DNA from: Lycocorax pyrrhopterus obiensis
Taxonomy: Eukaryota > Chordata > Aves > Passeriformes > Paradisaeidae
Assembly: GCA_014706295.1 (NCBI GenBank)
Contig: JACSVZ010000004.1
Coordinates: forward strand, 90,610,547 to 90,674,546
Length of the DNA: 64,000 nt
Direction of reading: 5' to 3'
A program made the translations under genes and the position numbers. Positions 53,821 through 64,000 of the stretch are shown in pieces (the stretch's first letter is position 1; every line of letters begins with the position of its first letter). The notes under the pieces are model-generated. The model made no database searches. It was not told the DNA's origin and worked only from the letters and a program-made list of their open reading frames with translations.

Positions 53821-53844
53821 TATATATATATATATATATATATA
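53821..53844. repeat. (TA)n microsatellite
   Basis: Twelve uninterrupted TA units in intron sequence. Confidence 0.95.
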
Positions 53845-56509
53845 AAATTTCTGCCTTTTTAACCAAAAGCATCTTAATTTTCAAATCCTTGCCTGAAGAA
53901 GTGTTTCCGTACACACCCTTTATAGTCTTATTTAGTTTTTGTTAAAAACTAAACAAATGAGAAAATCAGCTTTTGATCCTTTTCAAATGAACAGTAAAAG
54001 TAACATACTTGCTGGAAGCAGGAACAAATAGGCACCAAAAACCAGGAGCATATTTTCCCTTGGATGTCACTATTTGTGCTTGTGATATTGACCTGAATCT
54101 TACTGCATTTTCACCACAATCCATCACGTAATTGCATTTTTCTGAGAAAAGCCTGCTTTATTCCGGAAAAGACTCTGGACTTTGTTTAGAGCCTTAGGAT
54201 CCCCCTTCCATCCCTAATCCAAGGTAATACATTTCAGCCCTACAACATAAAGCTGGTATTTACTAAAATGAGGCAGGAGATCTGGGCTCAATTTAACACT
54301 GCGTTTAACACTATGCTACTTCTCAGAGAACAAGATGCCTAACACTGCTTAAGAGCATTTGCTATTATTCTGCAAAGGTAGAAAAGATGAGATGTCTTCT
54401 GACCCCACAAAAGATGTTTCCTAGGTAGCCAGATGACTGTCTGCCCTTCATCAGCATTCTCTCTTAACCCTGCAGACTAATCTAACCCAGATCTTACTGA
54501 CTGCAGCAGAGAACACTATCATCATGCCTGTGGCCTTCTGATTGCGTTATTAGTTGATAAGGCTTTGTAATTAGCCCTCAAACTCTCCTCAGTAAATCTC
54601 CAATTTCACCCCTCAGAGACTCTGAGTAGATGCTACTACACTACAGGGCCTCAGAAAGCTACTAATGAAGTGTGTAATGAGGCTTTTTAGAGTCAGAAGA
54701 TTGAGGGGAAAAAACCCAAAGATAAATAAAAAGCATATAAAAGATGAGGGTTCCTTTTCTAGTCATTTTCCTCATCTCTTCTATTAAAAATATTTCTCAG
54801 GAGTGGCTTCAAAACCATTCCTAATTTAAAATGTAGAAGAGTTAATGGCAAATTGAAGTTTACCTTAAAAATTAAAAAAAGGCTTGCATCAGTGGTGCAC
54901 AGCAATGAATAATGTTGAAAGAGGACATTAATTTCTCTAGCAAGGAAGGTGTGCTTTAACTCTCAATCTGTGACATTTTTGCAGCACACCCACTCCCCCA
55001 CATGTGCACAGTTACCCACAGCCTTTTCTGGGTGCACTTGCCAAGGGGTGTGTCTTAGGGGAAACACCCACAAATTTGTTTGGCACTAAACAATAATGGA
55101 GTCTGCACTGTCATGGGCAAAGATGGATGAAAACCCACCAGGCTGGTCTCATGTGTTGCTTCCAAACTTCCCTCTGGGCTTTCACTTTCTCATGTTTAAG
55201 CACGTTATGGTCAGCACAAATGGTTGCAAATGGAATTTTTTTTTTTAATGGAGATTTCCCATATGTCTTAGAGGAGCCTGTGCTGTCCCATGATTCCTGC
55301 TGAGCCAAGGGGTCTGTCAGATCTGGCTGTGGTTTAATCCCCTTGCTGTGTGCTTTGGCAACATTTTTGGTGCCATAATAAATTCTGCAGAACAGAACAT
55401 GAGGACACGCCTTGGATAACAGTCCAGATAAGCATTAAGTTAGCATTGCCATGGATAGATGCAATCTCTCACTCTAAAGAGGGAGAGCAGTGAAAGGTCA
55501 TTCTTTTGCTCTGGTTTACTGTAAGTCCAGAAAACATGTCAGCCATTTCAGGTTTTAGACATATTAGCTTAAAAAAATGAATAAAGTGTTTTGTATTGAG
55601 ATACCAGACTCTGAATAAGAGTGGCTGAAATATGGACATGCATCATGCTCTTCAGATGTGCTATGGGTGTAAACAACCTACAACACAAAGATGTTAAACA
55701 TCTGAGGGAGGCGCAGATGCTCTCTCTGTGAGTGTGATTCATAATTTAAGATACTCATTCCATACAGTGGCCAAAATCTGGCAGAGGATTAAGTGAAAAA
55801 CTTAATCTTGGGTTGTCAAGACAACTCAAAGTATCACTGGTATTGTACTGTGTCAGTCTGCCAAATAATTTGTACCGTGGCAGATTTCCTTCCTCATTAA
55901 AACACTACATTTTTGTACTGCCTCTGTGCTCACACATCTTTCTGTCTGCCCGCCCATCAGCTTAAGGTGTCTGGACTACCAGAAACAGAAAAGTCTGTCA
56001 TTAGAGGTTCACAAAACAAAAGTACACATTGCTGTCACTGAATTTATTTTATTGTAGGTTAACCTATTTCATCTTCATAGTTTCCTGTGAGTCACTTCAG
56101 AGCATAATGGGAAACTTCAGCACAGCACGACTATTCATTTGTGTGAGTGATACCAGTATGATCTTCAAATAGAGTGTATTTATGCTGGGCTAAATGCTGT
56201 TGTTATCCCTTTTGACTCAATGGTGAGATGGTTTTCAGAGTCTTTTACAACACTTCAAAAAGGAGATACTGAAAATGGAATTTGCTACTTCTACAGTTAT
56301 TCTGTTCATTTACATAATCAGTGTATTAAGTACTTTTTTCCTGAAAATGAAAAGCATAAAATAACTGTATTATCTTTAGTTTTTCATAATTTCTTTCCTA
56401 TTCCAGAGTACCAAGTTCTTGTTTTATTTTCAGCTTTGCTTTCTGGATCCCAATGTCTCTGATGCTTCCATGTCAGCTTTGCTTGGTTTTGTCATAAATA
56501 CAGAAAAAT

Positions 56510-56590
56510 GACATTTACTAGGTTGGAAGGATACCCTTACAAATCATGTGGGTCAGTCTCTCTTCTGGGATTGCACAAAACTTATTTAGG
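56510..56590 (-). mobile_element. Possible old CR1 3' fragment
   Basis: The stretch actaggttggaaggataccc then aaatcatgtgggtcagtctc resembles the CR1 3' phrase with several substitutions. No further CR1 sequence follows, so this is tentative. Confidence 0.4.
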
Positions 56591-57717
56591 ACAGGGACAG
56601 ACACTCCCTTTTTTTCAGCTATCCACTCCATAAATTGTTTGGTTGTTTTGACCTTTACTGTAAATGAAAATGCCTAGCAGTATATGGCATGCCTTCTACA
56701 AACTTACTGTCTTCCAACACAGTTTGACTTCATCTTCAGTAGCATCACAGGACAGCAGAAAACAATGGACTGAATAGAAGGGCTTGCATTTCACTTCTAA
56801 TATACCAAAACTGACATCTGAACAGTTTTGTATAATCGATAGTGCAAAATAAAGAAAAAAAAATTAACATTTTTTTCTTCCGGGGCTACTGAGAGTCAAC
56901 ATAATTTCCACATTAAATAGGACTTCCGGCACCATTTCAAGAAAACAAAAATTTGAAAGGAAGCAGATTAAGGTATGCATCCTGTCTCCACAACAGCAAG
57001 TCTGATTGCGTTATATTTTGCTCAAATGCAATTTCCTAATAATACTAATAAATTACACTGGCCTTCAACTTGATGTTGTAGGACTAAGTAGTGCACCCTA
57101 CTATTTAGTTTTCTGAAACAGCATTCATAAAGAAAGAATTGAAATTTATTTTTCTTCAGTGAGTAATCTCGATATTTAGGTGCATTTCATTTTTGAAAAG
57201 TCCAGAAAAAATTGAGCCCCTTACGCTACAACTATACTCACAAATAAGCCAGGTCCATTACCTGACCCTTTGGCCAAGCTTTCTTATCCTACAGTGAGAG
57301 TGTAGGATACTCTACACTACATCTAACAGAGCTGGTGCCTGAACCATGTCTTGGCACTATCCAGAGGTGACAGGTGGCCTAGGCTGGAGGTGGGCTGGGG
57401 ATGCTGCTGGCTGTGCTATCTCTGTGACAGAGGTGGTGATCAGATGGCTGTGGTTTGGTGTATGACCTGCTTCTGACAGCTGCATAAACCAGCAGTGGCA
57501 GACTGTGCACTTCCTTTTATTTTTTTTCCAGCTTGGAGTAAAATATACTCCTTTCCAAGAGCAACTTAAAAGAGATTATTTCAGAATTTTAATGCTTCTA
57601 TTATATCATTTACATTTACCTATTGTGGACACTGAAAAGCTTTAGCAGAGAGATTTTCCGGCTTTCTGCAGCATTTTGTGAGAGTTCTGTCTTTCCCATG
57701 CAAGTAAGACAAAACAA

Positions 57718-57988
57718 TGTTACAGTTTTGTAAACTTCTTGCAGGTGCGGATTGTTTTGGTAGAATTGTTATGGTTCTAACTGGAAAAACACTCAGAACT
57801 GTGTGTCTTAGAACTTGACCAATCCCCTTAGGGGGTGGATGGCAAAAACCAATTACCTTATGCCACTTAATACGCTTTGCGAACTAACATATAAAAGTCT
57901 TCTGAGAATTCATTAAAGCCCTTCCATTGATCCCTGAGCCCGGACTTCGTGTCGTTTCTCTACTCGTCCGTGGGGAAAACAGCGACAA
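57718..57988 (+). mobile_element. LTR-like fragment with TATA box and poly(A) signal
   Basis: In order on the + strand are CCAATcccctta, CCAATtacc, a TATA-type box aTATAAAAg (57890), ATTAAAg (57913), cctgagcccggacttcgtgt, and a terminal ...cagcgaca. This is the layout of a short retroviral LTR (U3, R, U5). The 3' edge is fairly clear near 57986-57988. The 5' edge is not; TG starts at 57718 and 57767 are both possible, and I found no target duplication. It could be a truncated solo LTR. Confidence 0.6.
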
Positions 57989-60720
57989 CCTATCTGTGTT
58001 TATTTATTCAGATGAAAATGTGCATTTTTATTGTTTAGAAACTTTTAATGTTCAATTTGCTGAATCTTTGAGCAACACAAACCAGTAAAATAGGGCTTAT
58101 TTTGTCAAAGCATAAACAGAATTTAAATGGGAAAAAAAATCCTTGCAAAGATGCCTAATAGTACTCAGAGGAGAAACATGCACACATGTCAAACATCTGT
58201 TGAAGGTTAAGTGAAGGCTGTTCTAATTTTCATTTTATCATATTCAGGATAGTGATAGAAAACTAGGCTTTTTCTTACAAAATCCATCTACCTTTGTTTT
58301 GCAGCCAATAAATGTTTTTACACTGCCAAACCTATCAATATTCAGCTTTTATTACAAGTCTACTGGTGCTCTGGCAGACCTCAGTTCTGAGCTACCCTGT
58401 CACCCAAGCAGAGGACTAAGAGAATTAAACCCCCATTTTATTTCTGTGCACTAGCTCCCTCCATCTGGGTAAACAAGCTAAAAAGCCAGCTAATGCAGCT
58501 GACATCTTGAATTATGTAATTTCTCATGACACATGCCAGAAATGCTATTCAGCCCTGCTATACATGCAGGAATGCTGTTCAAAGCCCTGGCTTCTGGTTC
58601 AGCAGCATGATCAGTGGTACAAATGGTGCTCGGCATGCAGTAGGGATTACTGAGCCATGCTGGAGGAGGCAGGAAGGCTCCATAACCATTATCCATTGCT
58701 ATATGCTTCAAAGAAATCCTCCAGACAGAAAAGGCAACCACAGTGACCAGATATACTGGGAGGAGGTGGCTTGTGGTGAAAACCCAAGTTTAGGATCAGT
58801 ACCTTGTATTTCTGTGCAACAAGAAATTTTCTGTCTGCTTTAGGATTGCTGAAATCTGTAGATTTTTGCAAGAAAGACTTACAAGAACCAGAATAGTTGT
58901 CACATTTCTGCTTGAAGTTCCCTGGGAAAAACCGTGTATGTTAGGCTGGCAGATTCAAGGTATTGCCCTTCAGTTTAAGAAAAAACTGAAGACTTAAAAG
59001 ATACCTGTCAGCAGCAGCCTGGCTGCTCAGTCATTCCTAGTCCAGTGTTAGTGACAAATTCTCAACAGAGCCCCTAATAATATATTACAGTATTACAAAA
59101 AGCTTCCTCCTTTCCTGACTGGTTAGTGGCAACTATGCCATGAAATCCTCTGGGGCCATGAACAAGCACAGCTGTCAACCCCAGTACATGCATCAGCCGT
59201 GCACCCGTGCTTGAATCAATTAAATTTTGAGTGGTGTATTTGCAATACATGGAAAAATGACACAAGACACAACGTTTGGTATTGACCTACTAATAACCAC
59301 CTGCCTTCAGGATTTAACAAATCAGGAGTACTTTCTTTCTTGAAATATATTCCTTCTTTGAATATATATGTTTAGCTGCTGTCTGAATCTGTTTGTAAGC
59401 TGTAGTGGTTTAGGGCAGGCACCAAGACCTGCCACCCACTGGAAGACTTGTGCTGCTACCCAGATTCCCTTGTGGGAGGCCCAATCTTAGCTGGAAATAA
59501 AGAACAACATAGACTATATTTTATTTGGTGTAAGTGCTTGGAAAGTTAGAACAGTGTCTAAGAAAATATTTTAGTTTGTGGTACAAATAAGATTAGACAG
59601 ACCCTCCAAAACTGGGATTACTGCAACCAAAGTGTCTCTGGGAATGACCCCTGGCCTACAACAGTGCCCAGAACACAGCCAGGCAGTGGCTGGGACAGAA
59701 CGATACAAAACAGTAAAGCTGGAAACTCTTCTCTTTGGTAATAGTGAAAGTTGGTGGTTTTCTTGCAGATTGCAAGGTAAATAATTCAATTTAATTAAGC
59801 CAAAGGATTTTTCCCTAGGGTTTTTGTTTTATTTTATGAAAAGGTGAGTCACTATGGTAAACCATATGGTATTACCTACAGAACAATAAATAACACTTGG
59901 TCAAAGGTTTCACTCTTAATTTCTTTAGTTTATGTCCCAGGTGAAAAGATGAATTCGCTAAGCCATGAGAAATACCCAGTCACATTAATAGAATGTGCAG
60001 ATTTTAAATCAGGCTACCATTTTGAAACTCTCCTCACAAGTATATTTACAGTTTACTTATAAAATGATATATTGAAAAGATAAAAAGGAGAGTAAATAAA
60101 GATCTATTGGAAAAGATATATAGCTACATATTTCCCTATAGTTTTAAGATTTGCTTTAGTTATTTAATAGGCCATATTGTAGGTAGTTTGAATGAAAAAT
60201 ACCCCAGTCTAACAAAATCCTCTACAACGTGTTTAAATGAGTATGATAGAGTATAGCAGATAAGATACAGAAAGCATTATACTGATAAAAAAGGTGCAAA
60301 ATGCCCAATATATGGTATGATTATATATTTACTATTATATCTAGTGTAGAATCGAGTATATTTTCTATTTCAGAGAAAACAATGAAATAACAAAAAAAGA
60401 TAATATAAACCAATCCTTCTAGAGAAAAAAATCAGAACTTTGAACTTTTGACAAAAAAAATGCATATATTTCCTTCAGTAAACATAACAAACTCATTCAG
60501 AAGTACAAGGTTTATTTCATGGATGGAAGAAGATGGCAGATTTTCACCCACTAATCACAAGAAACTGTACCTAATTTAAAATGAAGCCACAAAATTACCT
60601 TTTAAACCACAGATAATTTTTTCCTATGGATGCTGACCATTGCCCATAAGACACAAAGAAAAGTTATCCAAGTCACAACAACTTCCAGAAAGGTGTATAA
60701 CATGGTGTAGTGAAGCTTAC

Positions 60721-60932
60721 TTTTGATGATCTCCGAGTGGTCTTTGCCCAATGGATTTTAATAATGACTCTGGTCGAACTGTTAATTTTGGCGATGTCTT
60801 GGGGCTAGTATCAGAATCTCCACTTTCTTCATCTCCCATGGCCTTAATATAGCTCCCACTTCTCATTCTTCTGCACGGGATCTCTTCATCTTTCCCACCA
60901 GCTGGGTATCCTGCCCACTCATCCTGAGGTAC
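60721..60932 (-). CDS. DLGAP2: DLGAP2 coding exon i (most upstream visible)
   Basis: This 212-base internal exon encodes 70 complete codons plus two bases. It starts in phase 0 after an acceptor ending ...CCGTTAG and ends at a consensus donor GTAAGCTT. It opens with VPQDEWAGYP, the segment that follows the tyrosine-rich QYLQ region in DLGAP proteins. At residues 21-35 (60872-60828) it holds a clear guanylate-kinase-binding repeat, RRMRSGSYIKAMGDE. Family knowledge says phosphorylation of the serine before the tyrosine lets such repeats bind the PSD-95 GK domain. An acidic ESGDSD stretch follows. Residues 53-62 (60776-60747), RPESLLKSIG, sit where DLGAP1 has a second repeat but lack its Tyr and Ala. 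The two leftover bases AA join the first T of the next exon to make Asn. Confidence 0.93.
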
Positions 60933-63900
60933 CTAACGGAGACCATAAAACACACACACAGAATGTGCTTTATTCTTTTCATATATTTAAATACTTCCTT
61001 CCATTTTTCCTTTTACAAGACAAATAATGAATGATTTTTTCTTCAGAAACAGATAGTTTATGAAAAGATTTCTAAGAACCCTCAATGATTTGGCCATTTA
61101 ACTTCAACTTCAGAGTTGGAAATTTTCAGTTTATAAATGTTAGAACCCAAGGCATGATGAAGTCATGGATTGTGTGCTGAGCTGCAATATCTATTTGTAG
61201 ACATGCTCTAAATTGCAGGAAGCATCTTAAAGTTTGCACCTAGATTTTACTGATAACAGTAAGTTAATCAGGTATCTCAGACCTAAACCTCATTGAAAGC
61301 TGAGCATTCAGGGTTTATTACCAATGAGGTATGAATGACGTATTTAAGATAAACGAAGCCATGATCTTGGCATAAATGGACAGGATTATGATTTAGGGTA
61401 AACTTCTGTGGGGAAAAAAGAAAAAGTGGTAATTTGTCTTTTTTCTATTTAGAAACTGCAAAGTAGTTGATAGAGACTGTAATATATCAGGAATGCAACC
61501 ATTTAAATAATATATGTGGTTGCAGGGTTGCAGTTGCTTTTATGCAGTTGAGGTGGTTTTCCAAATAGTAAGATCATTAGTCAGATAATCAACAGCTGGT
61601 AGATGGACATCTCTCTGCACCACAAACTACCAAAGAATTGAGCAGGAGTGGATTCTTCAATCAAAAGTGAAATCAGCCTTGTTTTAAGGCTTATAATTAA
61701 AATCAGCAAGCCTGTCTCTGCCAGTATTGTTTTTTCTCTTTTCTTTTTTTTTCTTTTAATTAATCTTACAAGGTGCTGAGTCCTCTGGCTCTAATCCAGA
61801 ATCACACTTATGCATTTACTTAGTTTAAAGGATATAGGCAGCTCTCTGAAATGCATTATAAGGACTCATGGTTAAAAAGAAGGATGTGACAGAGTTCATC
61901 AGTGGACCAAGGCTGATGCCCTTGGCAGCATCAAATCCTTTATCAACATAATGATTCCATCTATATTAAGCAGTTTAATGCTTTTATTTACCAATATACT
62001 ATAAGTCTCAAATTTCAGTTAATCAGGTATTAGTAGTTTCTGCAAAGCAGGATGTCTAATAAAGATTTTCAAGTCACACATATTCGAGACCTTCTATAGA
62101 CAGAGTTCACTGTGGGGCTGAAGCAAACGCTCCCACTGGTTTCAGCAGTCTTGGAGATTGGGTTTAAATAACTAACATGATCTGCCTGCCATCTTTATGG
62201 CCCTTTCAAGATAGATGAATTAGCCACCATTAGGTGAACAGACCTGGTGCTTTGAGTCCTAAAAGGGGATTAAGGGAGAAATGAAGTTTTTAAAGGGGGT
62301 GAACAAGTAAAACTAGAGATATTAAACTAAAAAACCCAAGCTTAAGACAGAAAAAAAAAAGACTGAAAAATGAAGTCAGATAAGAAGAGATGAAATAGAT
62401 TGCACATATCAGAAAAATGTTACAAATAACTATCAGAGAATAAAAAAAGTCATATTCTTATACAAAATAATAGGACAGAGCATGAATCTGAGCGAAATAC
62501 GGGTTAGATCATGCAAAGAAACAAACTTTTCACATTATTCAGTTTTGGATGGTGATTGGAAAGGAACCACTGAAAATCTTCCCCAGTTTGAAGCCTGTAA
62601 ATGTGATGCTCGTTTCTTTTCTAAGACATAGTATGTATAAGATTAATGTTGCAGGAATGGTTTTTATGATTCTATGTGACCTAAAAGGTATTTACAAGCA
62701 GTCATAGTAGTCATAGCCAGTCTCCTAAAATACTAAAAATAAATATATTTAATTAAGCATTTTTTAATCTACAGCTGACAACACTAACATCTGTAAAAAT
62801 CTGAATTAAAAAGTTTATATCATACAAACATACTCTTACTTTTAAATATTCTTTATTGAATGTATGTCAGCATGGCTAAAACCAAAATCCAAATGCTGAA
62901 AAAGAAGTTACTGGCATCTACATAGGCCCACTAAAAGACATGCTGTTCAATTCTCAGTACTAAAGCTGAATTATCATGTCTTAATATTATTTTCTTAAAA
63001 TAAAGCCCATAAATTTTTCATAGAATAATTATTTTGGCTTGAAACATCTTTCCTTCATTTTAGTTCAAAGATAATTAAATAGAAAGTTTAAAAAGACATT
63101 GATCAATAACCTTTTACTTACTCAAATGCAGAAAATTATTACTTTCTCAACTTTATTTTGTCTGAATTTCCATGTTCAAATAGCTAGATAAGGACTGGAT
63201 TTAAATGGGTACACACAAGCTTATTTGTGGATTGAAGTTGCAATCTTATTTTAAGAGATAGGATTGACTGATTTTGTACATTAAAATATCTAAAAAATTA
63301 AGCTCCTTCACTGTGATAAGGACAAATCTTAGTTATGTGCTTTACTGTTTCTGTTGATTGCATTTCTTTTGCTTTCTGTATTCATGAGTTATATGAATTC
63401 ACATCACAGCTAAAGACCAAAGCTAAAAACCAAAGAAGCGCTGCTCCATATGTGCTTGTGAGGTGCTCATGGTACACACCAAGGCAACAAGAATCCCTTT
63501 CTAATCAGACCAACTCACTGGCTATCATAGAAGCATTTATGGTTGTTACAGCATTATTCACAATTTCGTTGGGGTTTTTTTGCCCTTAAGCCATTCCAAG
63601 GAGCACAATGCAATGAACACAGTGAAAATTCTTCTGGAACCTGGTAAGGAAGTTTGACCATGTGTTCTTTCAGAAGGTTTCATCCAGGGCTTTGGAGAAC
63701 AGCTGGAATCTTTCTGCCATCTTCAAAATTTAAAAAAAAAAAAGTGCCCTTGACATTGTTTTTCCTCATGGACTGAGAATAGAAGTAAAATTTGAGTCCC
63801 AGTTCAGTCTAGTTCTTCATTTACTTGAGCTGCTAGGCGAAATACTTGGAAAAATCTTTCCAAATCCAGGCTATCTCAGACCCCAACACAGCTTTAAAGA

Positions 63901-64000
63901 AAAGCAAAAGCATTATACAAGTGCAGGAAAGATTTTTATTTTGAGATATTAACAAAAATATTTAACATCATATATGAGGGTCATTAAATATACATTTTCC
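60933..64000 (-). other. Intron before exon i (partial)
   Basis: This is the 3' part of the intron upstream of exon i, running off the right edge. The acceptor lies behind a GT-rich stretch (tgtgtgtgttttatgg on the minus strand). The region is AT-rich. I see no further DLGAP2 exon and no transposon. Confidence 0.8.

Larger units (their letters stand above)
44005..60720 (-). other. Intron between exons i and ii
   Basis: This 16.7 kb intron holds most of the transposons in the window: CR1 copies near 45.5, 46.3-46.8, 50.0-51.8 and possibly 56.5 kb, a solo LTR at 50.5-51.7 kb, an LTR-like piece at 57.7-58.0 kb, and TA and T runs. Between these the sequence is AT-rich with no supported coding exon. 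Confidence 0.85.
1..64000 (-). other. DLGAP2: DLGAP2 gene body, internal part
   Basis: The whole window appears to lie within one minus-strand gene. Six exons with correct AG/GT borders join into one open frame of about 477 residues, which reads as a DLGAP/SAPAP family scaffold. These proteins link PSD-95 (through its guanylate-kinase domain) to Shank and to dynein light chain at excitatory synapses. I assign DLGAP2 rather than paralogues 1, 3 or 4 on recalled paralogue sequence: the stretches AIQAGYSQDDECIP, SPWPQD, TSDKAILV and GLFSYREDYRT fit DLGAP2, while DLGAP1 differs at each. Neither the start codon and first coding exon(s) nor the C-terminal exons (rest of GH1 and the PDZ-binding tail) are in the window. 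The left-hand 10.6 kb was read for the tail and nothing matched. Gene identity is knowledge-based; the exon chain is seen directly. Confidence 0.9.

Noticed and set aside
57289..57309. Hairpin ATCCTACA...TGTAGGAT as a microRNA precursor
   Set aside because: Arms of eight bases with a seven-base loop are far too short for a precursor.
10581..60932. Assignment to DLGAP1, DLGAP3 or DLGAP4
   Set aside because: Residues such as SPWPQD, TSDKAILV and GLFSYREDYRT fit the DLGAP2 sequence I recall and differ from the other three paralogues.
1..64000. CRISPR arrays, operons, bacterial promoters or tRNA genes
   Set aside because: The direct repeats seen are only microsatellites and small duplications. 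No cloverleaf or bacterial coding organisation was found, and the sequence is clearly a vertebrate gene.

Overview
This window looks like part of a bird nuclear genome, perhaps a songbird. The evidence is short spliced exons in long AT-rich introns, several CR1 LINE fragments (the dominant avian LINE), and a solo LTR whose ends resemble a long LTR family I know from songbird genomes. I see no bacterial, phage or plasmid content. Most open reading frames here are chance ORFs in intron or transposon sequence.

The window lies inside one protein-coding gene on the minus strand, identified as DLGAP2 (SAPAP2/GKAP family), a postsynaptic density scaffold protein. Six internal coding exons are resolved to the base. 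In transcription order (right to left) they are 60932-60721, 44004-43857, 40705-40486, 22787-22438, 12325-12240 and 10996-10581. All have AG/GT splice borders. The five junctions keep one reading frame (exon-end phases 2, 0, 1, 0, 2) over 1,432 coding bases, about 477 residues. They encode the middle of the protein: serine/tyrosine repeats of the type that bind the PSD-95 guanylate-kinase domain, a PPPVPPR SH3-type motif, two dynein-light-chain (GIQVE-type) motifs, and the start of the C-terminal GH1 domain. The first coding exon(s) lie to the right of the window. The rest of GH1 and the C-terminal PDZ ligand lie to the left.

Layout, left to right: 1-10580 is the intron after the last visible exon, with a CA/TA microsatellite. 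10581-12325 holds two exons close together. 12326-22437 is an intron with three CR1 pieces and a cluster of POU octamers near 20.1 kb. 22438-22787 is the proline-rich exon. 22788-40485 is a 17.7 kb intron with a paired palindrome (29.6 kb) and two GC-rich islands of unknown origin. 40486-44004 holds two exons around a 3.2 kb intron. 44005-60720 is a 16.7 kb intron carrying most of the transposon load: CR1 copies, a CR1 split by a 1,163 bp solo LTR with a 5 bp target duplication, and a second LTR-like piece. 60721-60932 is the most upstream visible exon, followed by partial intron.

I found no new gene system. The most useful leads are the octamer cluster, the exon junction that splits a light-chain binding motif, the apparent decay of some guanylate-kinase-binding repeats, and an unexplained island with a hydrophobic ORF at 27.8-28.1 kb.
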